In this document: piece after piece, positions 51,875-60,279 of the stretch | How the letters are laid out: the number at the start of each line of letters is the position of its first letter | Position numbering within the stretch: position 1 is the first letter of the stretch | Assembly: GCA_963813525.1 (NCBI GenBank) | Contig: CAWEZI010000005.1 | Location: 1,178,001-1,242,000, forward strand | Direction of reading: 5' to 3' | From: Bog-756 sp963813525 | Lineage (GTDB): Bacteria; Actinomycetota; Acidimicrobiia; Acidimicrobiales; RAAP-2 | DNA: 64,000 bases | The notes under the pieces: model-generated | Told to the model about the DNA's origin: nothing | Database searches by the model: none | What the model saw: the letters and a program-made list of their open reading frames with translations, nothing else | Made by a program: the position numbers and the translations under genes

Positions 51875-52761
51875 GCCACCCGCACCGTCGGTCGGGGCGG
51901 TTCGACCGGGTCGAAGGCCTTGAAGGGACGGACCCGGTTGCCCCGCAGGATGCACTGGAGCTCGGCATCCCCCTCGCCCAGTTCGCGTTCGCTCACCGAC
52001 ATGGCGGCACCGTGCAGTGAGTCGCTGCCCAACTGGGCCCGTACGTGCTCGCGGGCGATGCGGCGCACGGCCATCTGGGCCTTGGCCGTCTGGTCGATCT
52101 CGACGGTGGCCGCCTGGCGCACCCACCCGGGGTTGGTCCCTTCGGTCAGCGAGGCGGTGATGCAGTTGGCCCACACCCGGACCGAGGCCACCGCGGCGGC
52201 CACCGACACCGGTGCGTACCCGGCCTCGATGAGCTTGGCCAGCCGTTGCCCGGCCAGATAGGTGGTCCAGGGCCCCTCGGCCGGCGGCGCCCCCCCTTTG
52301 ACCATCACCGCCGTGCCTTGGACCCGGAACTCGAGGATCCCCTCGCCGGCCAGGGGCGAGGTGGTGTCGACCACCCCCACCACGCCGTGGGCGCCGGCCG
52401 TGGCCGCCTCCTCCACCATCCGCCGGAAGGCCGAGGTGAACCCGTCGCGCCAGGCATCCTCCACCCAGGACTGCTCGTAGTTCTGGCCCCACGAGCGGTG
52501 CTCGGCCGACACCATCCCGTGCGGGCACTGCCAGCTCTCCGAGTAGCCCCGTCCCCGCACCGGTGCCCCGAAGGTGCCGTAGGGCGAGCCCATCCCGTAC
52601 CACCGCCACTGCATGACGCAGTAGCCCTGGACGAACCCGACCGGTTGCAGCCCCAGCTGCAGGCAGGCGGCGAAGTCGGGGACGGTCAGCCCCGAGGTGA
52701 AGGCGCCCTCGGCAAAACGACGACCGACCGCCTCGGGTAGATCGGGTGGGGCGGTGACCAT
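51871..52761 (-). CDS. YbjQ-like protein, gene 3 of operon
   Basis: 296 residues. The start overlaps the preceding stop as ATGA. The first half is a divergent YbjQ domain (LGLQPVGFVQGYCVMQWRWYG, AFRRMVEEAATAGAHGVVGVV). It contains an aromatic/cysteine-rich loop (SWQCPHGM, YEQSWVED) not seen in the partners. The second half is a more distant copy (AKLIEAGYAPVSVAAAVAS, then AREHVRAQLG). Cytoplasmic. Confidence 0.75.
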   Translation of the reverse strand: MVTAPPDLPEAVGRRFAEGAFTSGLTVPDFAACLQLGLQPVGFVQGYCVMQWRWYGMGSPYGTFGAPVRGRGYSESWQCPHGMVSAEHRSWGQNYEQSWVEDAWRDGFTSAFRRMVEEAATAGAHGVVGVVDTTSPLAGEGILEFRVQGTAVMVKGGAPPAEGPWTTYLAGQRLAKLIEAGYAPVSVAAAVASVRVWANCITASLTEGTNPGWVRQAATVEIDQTAKAQMAVRRIAREHVRAQLGSDSLHGAAMSVSERELGEGDAELQCILRGNRVRPFKAFDPVEPPRPTVRVA

Positions 52762-53558
52762 CAGTTGTCGAGGGAGATGATGGTGGTGGGTCGGGGCAGG
52801 GTGACCGTGTCGGAGGTCTTGCCCACCGCCGTCCCCAGCGAGAGGAACTCGATGGTGTGGCTGCCCCACTGGTGGGACTTCTCTTCGAGGCGCACCCCGA
52901 CGATGCCGGACGCACCCAGTTGGTTGGCCTCGTCCTGCATGCGGGTCATGGCCAGCTCGCGGGCTTCGTACAGCGCCTGGGTGAAGTTGGGTAGCTCCAC
53001 GTTCTGCCCGGCCGATCCCAGGGTCTGGCCCAGCCCACGGTGAGCGATGTGGTACACGCAGGTGCCCATGACCAGGCCGAGGGGAACGTGCCCGGTCTGC
53101 ATCAGCGTCCAGAAATCCTGGCCGGACAAGTCGGAGGTGAAGGGCTTGCCCAGCTTGTTGAGGTAGGAGACCCCGTTCTCGGCCTTGACGGCGGTGCCCA
53201 CGGCGATGAACTCGGCCGCGTCCTTGCCCCATTCGTAGTAGTTGACGTCGAGGCGCACCCCGACCACCCCGTCGGCCTTGAGCTCGGCCGCCTCCTCCTC
53301 CATGCGGGTCATGGCCAGCTCGCGGGCCTCGTACATGGCCCCGGTCAGCTTGTCCAGCTCCTGGCTCTGCCGCCACTTCCGGGTCTGGATGCCGGTGTGG
53401 TAGATCGACGACCCCATCACCAGCCCCAGGGGATGGAACCCGACCTCTTTGATCAACAGGAACTCGTTGACTGACAGGTCCGAGGTGAACAGCCCCTGTT
53501 CGAGTTCTTCGAGGCGGTGGCCGGCCCCTTCGGGTAGGTCCTGGGGCGCGTCGCTCAT
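52761..53558 (-). CDS. YbjQ-like double-domain protein, gene 2 of operon
   Basis: 265 residues. GGAGGAAACGG precedes ATG 53,558, which also overlaps the previous stop. Two clear YbjQ domains are at residues about 25-130 (GFHPLGLVMGSSIYH, LTGAMYEARELAMTRMEEEA, ADGVVGVRLD) and 140-255 (GHVPLGLVMGTCVYH, FTQALYEARELAMTRMQDEA, ASGIVGVRLE). The two halves are closely similar, so they arose by internal duplication. It is the best-conserved member of the operon and the likely ring-forming core. Confidence 0.82.
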   Translation of the reverse strand: MSDAPQDLPEGAGHRLEELEQGLFTSDLSVNEFLLIKEVGFHPLGLVMGSSIYHTGIQTRKWRQSQELDKLTGAMYEARELAMTRMEEEAAELKADGVVGVRLDVNYYEWGKDAAEFIAVGTAVKAENGVSYLNKLGKPFTSDLSGQDFWTLMQTGHVPLGLVMGTCVYHIAHRGLGQTLGSAGQNVELPNFTQALYEARELAMTRMQDEANQLGASGIVGVRLEEKSHQWGSHTIEFLSLGTAVGKTSDTVTLPRPTTIISLDN

Positions 53559-53956
53559 CCGTTTCCTCCGATAACCATGTTCTCGAGTGCCTGGCGAACC
53601 GTCTGGCTCCGTGCCGCTTCGGCTTTGAGGGCGGTCAGCAGGCGCTCGAGCCAGGCGTCGGCACCCACCTTCTCGCTGCGGATGCGAATGCCTCCCGACG
53701 AATGCCCGACGGCACAACGGAGCATCTCCCCGTCGACCTCGGCGTCGAACTGATCGTCGTCCAGGGTGATCCGGATCGACCGGATCTGGTCCGACTTTCG
53801 GAAGCGACCGCCGGCCCGGGTCACCTGCAGGCGGGACCCGAGGGCCTCGCTCAGCTGATCGGCCAGCAGCTTGACCAGCATGTGCACGTCGCTGGTGTCG
53901 GCCCGCAGCGATGCTGCCGCCAGCTCGAGGTCCATCGAATCGTCACCACCGGCCAC
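53555..53956 (-). CDS. Small conserved-type protein, gene 1 of YbjQ operon
   Basis: 133 residues, cytoplasmic. A helix (DVHMLVKLLADQLSEALG) is followed by a beta meander (RLQVTRAGGRFRKSDQIRSIRITLDDDQFDAEV), and a final helix ends in LENMVIGGNG. No family recognised. Its stop overlaps the start of gene 2 (ATGA), so it belongs functionally with the YbjQ-like proteins. Confidence 0.7.
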   Translation of the reverse strand: MAGGDDSMDLELAAASLRADTSDVHMLVKLLADQLSEALGSRLQVTRAGGRFRKSDQIRSIRITLDDDQFDAEVDGEMLRCAVGHSSGGIRIRSEKVGADAWLERLLTALKAEAARSQTVRQALENMVIGGNG

Positions 53957-54067
53957 AGTCGAACCCTAGTTGTCGAGCCGTGGGGAGGGCACTGCGCCGT
54001 TGCCGCCGCCCGCACCGGCCGTCGACCGGTACCCCCCGTCGCGAATTGCCCCGACTAACGTCGGGCC

Positions 54068-55270
54068 GTGCTCGACCGATCGGCGGCTCACCGTCGACAG
54101 ACCCTGGCCCGGCGGACCTGGGCCGTCGTCCAGCGGCCGTTGGTGGTGGCCCTCAGCGTCACCGTCGTCCTGCGGGTGGGGACCACCCTGGTCGCCCTGG
54201 TCAGCGCCTACGGCGTCGTCTTCCCCCACGTGGTGGCCAGGCACCCCGGTGTGCTGGCCAGCGTCTGGAACCAGTGGGACACCCAGTTCTACAGCACCAT
54301 CGCCCAGCACGGTTACGTGGCCAGCCGGGGCCCGCTGCGGGCCCTGGCCGTGTTCGGGCCCGCCTATCCCTACGCCATGAAGGTGGTCCGCCACCTGACC
54401 GGGACCAACTGGCTGTGGGCCGGCCAGATCGTGAGCTTCCTGGCCACCGTCGTCGGTATCGCCGGCCTGATCATCCTGTGCGACCGCGATCAGGACGTGC
54501 GCACCTCCAACGCTGCCGTCATGGCCCTGGTGTCGTTTCCGACGGCTTTCTTCCTGCTGGCCGGGTACCCCGAATCGCTGGCCCTGGTCTTCGTGGTCGG
54601 GGCCTTCCTGGCCGCCCGGCGCGGCCACTGGTTGCTGGCCGGTGTGGCGGCCATGTTGGCGGCCATGACCGTCTACTACCTGGTCATCATCCTGGCCGCC
54701 CTCCTGGTCGAGTTCTGGCAGTCGCGGCCTCCCGACCAGAGATGGTTCGAGGACTGGCGACACGACCTGGGCCGGCCGGCAGCCGTGGTTGTGCCCTCGG
54801 CCGTCTTCTTCGCCCTGTGGATGGTGGTCAACGACCACATCTACGGCGACCCCCTCGAGTTCATCCACGCCCAACAGCTGTGGGGCCGGCGTTTCGGCTA
54901 CCCGTGGACCCTGTTCCACCAGACGGCCAGCATCCTCATCCACCTGCAGTTCCTCGACACCGGCGTGGCCTCGTTCATGGAGCTGTTCGACGCGGTGACC
55001 ATGGTGTTGCTGGCGGTCATGGCTGTCTACGTCTTCCTCAGGGTACGCCGCTCCTACGGCGTCCTCCTGGGCGTCGGCTGGCTGTTCTACTGCTGCCAGT
55101 CGATCCTCAAGAGCGAGACACGCGAGGTCCTGGTTCTCTTCCCGCTGTTCATGGGCCTGGGCCGCTGGGTGGCCGGTCACCCGTGGCGGGAGCGGGTGAT
55201 GCTGGCCTGCTTCCTCCCGTCGGCCTACTTCCTCGTCGACCGCTTCGCCACCGCCAAGTTCGCCGGTTGA
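54068..55270 (+). CDS. GT-C-type membrane glycosyltransferase (PIG-V/mannosyltransferase-like)
   Basis: 400 residues from a GTG. About nine membrane segments. The first extracytoplasmic loop has WNQWDTQFYSTIAQHGYV, with the acidic residue after WNQW typical of PIG-V-like mannosyltransferases that use polyprenol-phosphate sugars. The substrate is unknown. Divergent from the YbjQ operon across about 110 bases. Confidence 0.72.
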   Translation: MLDRSAAHRRQTLARRTWAVVQRPLVVALSVTVVLRVGTTLVALVSAYGVVFPHVVARHPGVLASVWNQWDTQFYSTIAQHGYVASRGPLRALAVFGPAYPYAMKVVRHLTGTNWLWAGQIVSFLATVVGIAGLIILCDRDQDVRTSNAAVMALVSFPTAFFLLAGYPESLALVFVVGAFLAARRGHWLLAGVAAMLAAMTVYYLVIILAALLVEFWQSRPPDQRWFEDWRHDLGRPAAVVVPSAVFFALWMVVNDHIYGDPLEFIHAQQLWGRRFGYPWTLFHQTASILIHLQFLDTGVASFMELFDAVTMVLLAVMAVYVFLRVRRSYGVLLGVGWLFYCCQSILKSETREVLVLFPLFMGLGRWVAGHPWRERVMLACFLPSAYFLVDRFATAKFAG

Positions 55271-55303
55271 GCCGCCGGGCTCACCGAGCAGGAGCGGCCC
55301 CGC

Positions 55304-56488
55304 TCAGCGCACCCCGGCCGTGTCGCGCTTGTCGGCCCCCTCGCGCACCAGGGGCAGGAGCTTCTCCCCGAATTCGACGGCGTCGGGCAGGGGATCGAAC
55401 CCCTTGAGCAAGAGGGTGGTGATACCCAGGTCGTAGTAGCGGAGCATGGCTTCGGCCACCTGCTCGGGCGTGCCCACCAGGGCGGTGGAGTTGCCGGCTG
55501 CACCCGTCAGGTTGGCCACCTTCATCCACAACCGCTCGTCGTAGACGTCCTGGCCGGCGGACATCTCGATGAGGCGCTTGCGACCGACCGAGGTGGTGCC
55601 CCCGGTGTTGCGGTCCACCGAGAAGGTGGCGTTCTTCGACCCGCCCAGTCCGGTGTAGGTCTCCTTGTGGCCGGCCATACGCTCCTTGGCCAGGGCGATA
55701 CGGGCCGCCGTCTCCTCGGCGATCCATTCCGCCTTCTCCCACGCCTCCTGTTCGGTGTCGGCGATGATGGGCCGGAGGGAGAGGCTGTAGCGCAGGGTCC
55801 GTCCGGCCGCCGCCGCCGCTTGTTCGATGGTCGCCATGCGGGCGGCCACCGCCTCGCGTGGCTCCCCCCAGAAGGCATAGACATCGGCCTGGGCCGCACC
55901 CACGGCGATGGCCGGTGGGGAGGCGCCGGCGAAGTAGAGGGGGATGCCCCCCGGGGTGACCGGCTTGACCGAACTGAAAGCCCCTTCGTAGCGGAAGAAC
56001 TCACCTTCGAAGTCGAAGGGTGCGTCCTCGGACCAGATGCGGCGCAGGATGGACATGACCTCGCCGGTGCGGGAGTAACGGGCGTCATGGGGGACGAAGT
56101 CACCCTCTCGGCGCTGATCGGCTTCGTCGCCCCCGGTAATGAAGTGGATGGCGATGCGGCCGCCCCCGGTCAAGTGGTCCATGGTGGCCGCCATGCGGGC
56201 CAGCACCACCGGTTGGACGAAACCCGGTCGGTGGGCCACCAGCACTTTGAGATGGCGGGTGCAGTCGAGGACGCTGGCCGCCACCGCCCAACCCTCGGGG
56301 CTCACCGCCCCGTAGCCGATCAGGACCCGATCGAACCCGCCGTCGTCGTGGGCGCGGGCGATGGCGGTCAAGTAATCGGGGTCCACCACCGGACCGTCCA
56401 TCCAGTCGACGACGGGGCCGTCGACCAGAGGCCCCTTGATCTCAGAGGCGTCCCTCGTGCCCACCATTCCGATTATCTCGACCGGCAT
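55304..56488 (-). CDS. LLM-class flavin monooxygenase (SsuD-like alkanesulfonate monooxygenase)
   Basis: 394 residues from ATG 56,488, near a GGAAGTAGGGG ribosome site. A bacterial luciferase-like TIM barrel: VLIGYGAVSPEGWAVAAS, KVLVAHRPGFVQPV, GRIAIHFITGGDEADQRREGD and RIWSEDAPFDFEGEFFR are close to SsuD. SsuD uses FMNH2 and oxygen to release sulfite from alkanesulfonates, so it supplies sulfur. No ssuE or sulfonate ABC transporter is in the window. It is divergent from a gene run with MetA-like and MetY-like enzymes, which fits a sulfur role. Confidence 0.82.
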   Translation of the reverse strand: MPVEIIGMVGTRDASEIKGPLVDGPVVDWMDGPVVDPDYLTAIARAHDDGGFDRVLIGYGAVSPEGWAVAASVLDCTRHLKVLVAHRPGFVQPVVLARMAATMDHLTGGGRIAIHFITGGDEADQRREGDFVPHDARYSRTGEVMSILRRIWSEDAPFDFEGEFFRYEGAFSSVKPVTPGGIPLYFAGASPPAIAVGAAQADVYAFWGEPREAVAARMATIEQAAAAAGRTLRYSLSLRPIIADTEQEAWEKAEWIAEETAARIALAKERMAGHKETYTGLGGSKNATFSVDRNTGGTTSVGRKRLIEMSAGQDVYDERLWMKVANLTGAAGNSTALVGTPEQVAEAMLRYYDLGITTLLLKGFDPLPDAVEFGEKLLPLVREGADKRDTAGVR

Positions 56489-56531
56489 GCCCCTACTTCC
56501 TTCCACCTGGTGTCAGTCCCGCTCGTGTCGG

Positions 56532-56573
56532 TCTCGACTGCTGCATCTCGACTGTTGCATCTTGACGGGTGCA
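56532..56573 (+). repeat. Three 14-base tandem repeats in a divergent promoter region
   Basis: TCTCGACTGCTGCA, TCTCGACTGTTGCA and TCTTGACGGGTGCA, head to tail between the SsuD-like and ATP-grasp genes. Possible regulator sites. Confidence 0.55.
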
Positions 56574-56670
56574 CGGGTGCGACCCACGTCCGCGCCACGA
56601 GCCGAATTGCCACGCATCCCGGGGTGAAGACCCAGTTAGACGCTAACATCTGTATGTGGAAAGGGGCACG

Positions 56671-57942
56671 ATGGTTTCCACGGCCGCCCGGGCGCGGCCG
56701 TTGGTAGCGGTGGGATACGGGCCGCGCTGCGTGCCGGTCATGCAGCTGGCCGAAGCGGCCGCCGGCCTCTGCGATCTGCTGTGGTTGATCGACACCACCG
56801 TCCCCGGAATGGCGGAGATGGCCGACCTCCTCAACCGGTTCGGACCGGTCATCGACCTCGGGGGCACCGGCGTCGAGCAGGCGGTCAAGAGTCTCAGCGC
56901 CTATGAGCCCGACGGCCTGACCACCTATCTCGACGCCGGCATGGTCGAGCTGGCCGAGGTGGCCGCCGCCTTCGGCCTGCCCTTCCACAGCGCGGCCACC
57001 GCCATCGCCCTCACCGACAAGTCGGAGCAACGGCGGACCCTGGCGGCCGGTGGGCTCGACGTCCCCGCCAGTCGGGTCATCCGGCCCGAGCAGTCGCGCT
57101 CCGAGCTGGCCGCCATCGAGGCCGAGGTGGGCTGGCCGTCCGTTCTCAAGCCCCGGTCGGCGCAGGGCAGCCGCTATACCTTCCTGGCCCACGACGGCGG
57201 CGAGCTGGACCGGCTGCTCGACGCCCTGGGCCCGGGGCGGCCGGAGATGGTCCTCGAGGGCTACCTGGCCGACGATCCGGACCGGGCCGACGACGTCTAC
57301 GCCGGATACGTGTCGGTGGAGAGCGTGGTGGCCGACGGCGACATCAGCCACCTGGCCCTCACCGGTCGGTTCCCGCCCGCCGAGAATTTCCGCGAGACCG
57401 GGTTCTTCATACCGGCCGCCCTCGACGACGAGGAGCAGGGCGCCGTGCTGGCCCTGGCCACCCGGGCCATCGACGCCCTCGGCGTCAACACCGGCTGCCT
57501 GCACACCGAAGTCAAGTTCACGCCGGAGGGACCGCGGATCATCGAGGTCAACGGCCGGGTGGGCGGGGGCGTGCCCGAAATGCTGGAGCGGGCGGCCGGC
57601 CTCCACCTCCTCGAGCTGACCCTGCGGGTGGCCCTGGGCGAGCGGGTGGCCATCGACGGCCCGGTGGCCACCAGCAGGATCGGTTACCGGTTCTTCCTCC
57701 AGCCTCCCGACGTGTCGGCCACGGTGGCCTCCATCGACGGGATCAACTCGTTCAGCGATCACGCCGGCGTGGACACGGTGAGCGTCCACCAGGGGCCGGG
57801 CGCCGACCTCGACTGGCGGGACGGCTCGCGCAACCACATCGTGGCCGTGGTCGGCTCGGCCGACGACCAGGAGCAGTTGCAGGCGGCCTACCGCCTCCTC
57901 CACCAGGAGGTCACGGTCACCTACGCCGATGTGAGGCACTGA
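56671..57942 (+). CDS. ATP-grasp family ligase
   Basis: 423 residues from ATG 56,671, with AAAGGGG four bases upstream (an in-frame GTG at 56,656 is possible). ATP-grasp elements are WPSVLKPRSAQGSRYTF (lysine strand and loop), EMVLEGYLADDP, HTEVKFTPEGPRIIEVNGRVGGG with the metal-binding glutamate and asparagine, and the C-terminal lid. The family joins a carboxylate to an amine via acyl phosphate; here it probably makes a peptide-like or amino-acid amide bond. It is followed four bases later by the MetA-like gene, so the two are co-transcribed. Confidence 0.8.
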   Translation: MVSTAARARPLVAVGYGPRCVPVMQLAEAAAGLCDLLWLIDTTVPGMAEMADLLNRFGPVIDLGGTGVEQAVKSLSAYEPDGLTTYLDAGMVELAEVAAAFGLPFHSAATAIALTDKSEQRRTLAAGGLDVPASRVIRPEQSRSELAAIEAEVGWPSVLKPRSAQGSRYTFLAHDGGELDRLLDALGPGRPEMVLEGYLADDPDRADDVYAGYVSVESVVADGDISHLALTGRFPPAENFRETGFFIPAALDDEEQGAVLALATRAIDALGVNTGCLHTEVKFTPEGPRIIEVNGRVGGGVPEMLERAAGLHLLELTLRVALGERVAIDGPVATSRIGYRFFLQPPDVSATVASIDGINSFSDHAGVDTVSVHQGPGADLDWRDGSRNHIVAVVGSADDQEQLQAAYRLLHQEVTVTYADVRH

Positions 57943-57945
57943 GTC

Positions 57946-58932
57946 GTGGGCGTTCGGCTGGCCCGGACGCCGGGCCCGTCGGCCGAGCCGGAAGCAGCCG
58001 GGCCGGGGGAAAGGGACACACCGCCGCGCTGGCGGGCCGCCCTGGTCAACAACATGCCCGATGCCGCCTTCGACGCCACCGAGCGGCAGTTCCTGGGCCT
58101 GTTGGCGGCCGGGTCGGGAGGCGAGACCATCGAGGTGTCCCGCCACACCATGGACGGCGTGCCCCGGTCGGAGCGGGTCGGGGAGCGGATCGCCGCCGAG
58201 TACCGGCCTCTCGCGGACATCACCGCCGATCCGCCGGACCTGGTGGTGGTGACCGGGTCCAACCCGCTCGAACCCCGCATCGAGGACGAGCCCTACTGGT
58301 CCGATCTGTGCGGCCTGCTCCAGTGGGGGAGCGAGCACGTGCCCGCCCTGTTGCTGTCCTGTCTGTCGGCCCATGCCGCCCTGCTGACCTACGACGGCAT
58401 CGAGCGGACCACCCTGCCGGAAAAGTGCACCGGTGTCTTCGCCCAGCAGGCCGAGCCCGACCATCCCCTCACCGCCGGCCTGGGTTCCCCTATCGTCCTT
58501 CCCCACTCGCGGCTCAACGCCGTCGCTCCGGACACGGTGCTGGCGGCCGGCTACCGCGTGGCTCTGGCGTCGGAGGAGGTGGGTTGGAGCGTGATCACCA
58601 AAACCGTGGGCCGGGCCCAGGTCGTCCTGGTCCAGGGGCACCCCGAGTACGACCCGTCGAGCCTGGTCCGTGAGTACCACCGGGACGTGCGCCGTTTCGC
58701 CGGCCACGAACGCGACGAGCTCCCCTGCCTCCCTCGAGACTGCGTGAGCGAACCTGACTGGAGCCGTCTGCAGCAACTCCACCGACGGGTGGTGGGGGGC
58801 CAGCGGGACCCCGCCCTGGTGGCCTCGTTCCCCTTCGAGGAGGTCGGTGACAGGGCGCCCTGGCCCTGGCGGGACCTGGCCGTCAGCCTCTACACCAATC
58901 TCTTGGCTACCTTCCCGCAGAGGAGTGCCTGA
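57946..58932 (+). CDS. MetA-like homoserine O-acyltransferase homologue
   Basis: 328 residues from a GTG. NNMPDAAFDATERQFL, VVVTGSNPLEP, LLLSCLSAHAAL with the nucleophile cysteine, VLPHSRLNAV and VLVQGHPEYDP line up with the MetA (HTS) family, which is built on a class I glutamine-amidotransferase fold. MetA activates homoserine with succinyl- or acetyl-CoA for methionine synthesis. Motifs are shifted (SCLSAHA in place of the usual CWGAQA), so the acceptor may differ. Between the ATP-grasp and MetY-like genes. Confidence 0.78.
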   Translation: MGVRLARTPGPSAEPEAAGPGERDTPPRWRAALVNNMPDAAFDATERQFLGLLAAGSGGETIEVSRHTMDGVPRSERVGERIAAEYRPLADITADPPDLVVVTGSNPLEPRIEDEPYWSDLCGLLQWGSEHVPALLLSCLSAHAALLTYDGIERTTLPEKCTGVFAQQAEPDHPLTAGLGSPIVLPHSRLNAVAPDTVLAAGYRVALASEEVGWSVITKTVGRAQVVLVQGHPEYDPSSLVREYHRDVRRFAGHERDELPCLPRDCVSEPDWSRLQQLHRRVVGGQRDPALVASFPFEEVGDRAPWPWRDLAVSLYTNLLATFPQRSA

Positions 58933-58936
58933 GGTC

Positions 58937-60211
58937 ATGCACGACGAGACCATTGCCATCCACGGTGGCTACATCCCCGACAGCACCCGGGCGGTGGCCG
59001 TGCCCATCTACCAGACGGTGGCCCACGACTTCATCGATGCCGCCCATGCGGGAGCCGTGCTCGATCTGGAGACGCCCGGGTTCCACTACAACCGCATCAA
59101 CAATCCGACCTGCGACGTCCTCGAGCAACGCATCGCCGCCCTCGAGGGCGGGACGGCGGCACTGGTGGTGGCCTCGGGCATGGCCGCGGTGAGCTACGCC
59201 ATCATGACGGTGACCAGCGCCGGCTCCAACTTCGTGGTCGCCCCCCAGCTCTACGGGGCCACCTTCACCTACTTCGCCCACGTCCTCCCCACCCTGGGCA
59301 TCGAGGCCCGCTTCGCCGCCGACGACCGGGCCGAGTCGATAGCGCCGCTCATCGACGAGAACACCCGGGCTGTCTTCTGCGAGTCCATCGGCAACCCGGC
59401 CGGCAACATCGTCGACCTCGAGGCGGTGGCGGCGGTGGCCCACGCCGCCGGGGTTCCCCTCATCGTCGACAACACGGTGGCGACCCCGCTGATGCTCAAG
59501 CCCTTCGCCCACGGGGCCGACGTGGTCGTGCATTCACTGACCAAGTTCGTGGGGGGGCACGGGACGACAACCGGCGGGGCCATCGTGGACGGTGGACGGT
59601 TCCCTTGGGCCGACCATCCCGACCGGTTCCCCATGTTCAACCAACCCGAACCGTCCTTTCACGGCGTGGTCTTCGCCCGTGATTTCCCCGACCGTCCCTT
59701 CACCGTGCGGGCCCGCTCCACCCAGCTGCGCAACAGCGGCGCCACCCTCTCGCCCTTCAACGCCTTCCTCCTCCTGCAGGGGCTGGAGACCATGGCCGTC
59801 AGACTCGAGCGCCATGAGGCCAACGCCCGGACGGTGGCCGACTACCTGGCCGCCGACCCCCGGGTGGCGTGGGTGAGCTTCGCCGGCTTCCCCGACCACC
59901 CCTACCACCACCTGGTCGAGCGCTACCTCCACGGGCGGGTGCCGTCCATCATCACCTTCGGGGCAGCCGGGGGCTACCAGGCCGGGCTCGAGTTCTTCGA
60001 CTCGCTCCAGCTCATCAAGAGGCTGCTCAACCTGGGGGACGCCAAGACGCTGGCCATCCACCCGGCGTCCACCACCCACCGCCAGCTGTCCGACGACGAG
60101 CTGGTCAAAGCGGGCATCCGTCCCGAAACCATCCGGCTGTCCATCGGCATCGAGCACGTCGACGACATCATCGCCGACATCGACCAGGCCCTGACCAAAG
60201 CCACTGCTTAA
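58937..60211 (+). CDS. Cys/Met-metabolism PLP enzyme (O-acetylhomoserine sulfhydrylase-like)
   Basis: 424 residues from ATG 58,937, four bases after the MetA-like stop. PLP lysine in VVHSLTKFVGGHG. The cofactor-stacking and substrate loops are ALEGGTAALVVASGMAA, CESIGNPAGNI and VDNTVATPLML. The fold and the FHYNRINNPT loop match MetY, which makes homocysteine from O-acyl-homoserine and sulfide. With the MetA-like gene it gives a complete two-step sulfur-insertion path, or a variant on another hydroxy-amino acid. Confidence 0.85.
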   Translation: MHDETIAIHGGYIPDSTRAVAVPIYQTVAHDFIDAAHAGAVLDLETPGFHYNRINNPTCDVLEQRIAALEGGTAALVVASGMAAVSYAIMTVTSAGSNFVVAPQLYGATFTYFAHVLPTLGIEARFAADDRAESIAPLIDENTRAVFCESIGNPAGNIVDLEAVAAVAHAAGVPLIVDNTVATPLMLKPFAHGADVVVHSLTKFVGGHGTTTGGAIVDGGRFPWADHPDRFPMFNQPEPSFHGVVFARDFPDRPFTVRARSTQLRNSGATLSPFNAFLLLQGLETMAVRLERHEANARTVADYLAADPRVAWVSFAGFPDHPYHHLVERYLHGRVPSIITFGAAGGYQAGLEFFDSLQLIKRLLNLGDAKTLAIHPASTTHRQLSDDELVKAGIRPETIRLSIGIEHVDDIIADIDQALTKATA

Positions 60212-60219
60212 TGAGACTC

Positions 60220-60279
60220 AGCCTGAACCAGCTCAGCCTGAACCAGCTCAGCCTGAACCAGCTCAGCCTGAACCAGCTC
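60220..60279. repeat. Four 15-base tandem repeats between convergent genes
   Basis: Four perfect units of AGCCTGAACCAGCTC. The array follows the MetY-like stop and overlaps the last codons of the FAD protein. The plus strand reads as a 25-residue ORF (60,211-60,288) with LSLNQ repeats, starting in an overlap with the MetY-like stop. Confidence 0.85.

Noticed and set aside
53966..55180. Minus-strand 404-residue ORF
   Set aside because: Antisense shadow of the GT-C membrane protein; no hydrophobic or motif pattern of its own.
56473..58959. Minus-strand 828-residue ORF
   Set aside because: Antisense to the ATP-grasp and MetA-like genes; Gly/Val/Asp-rich with no motifs.
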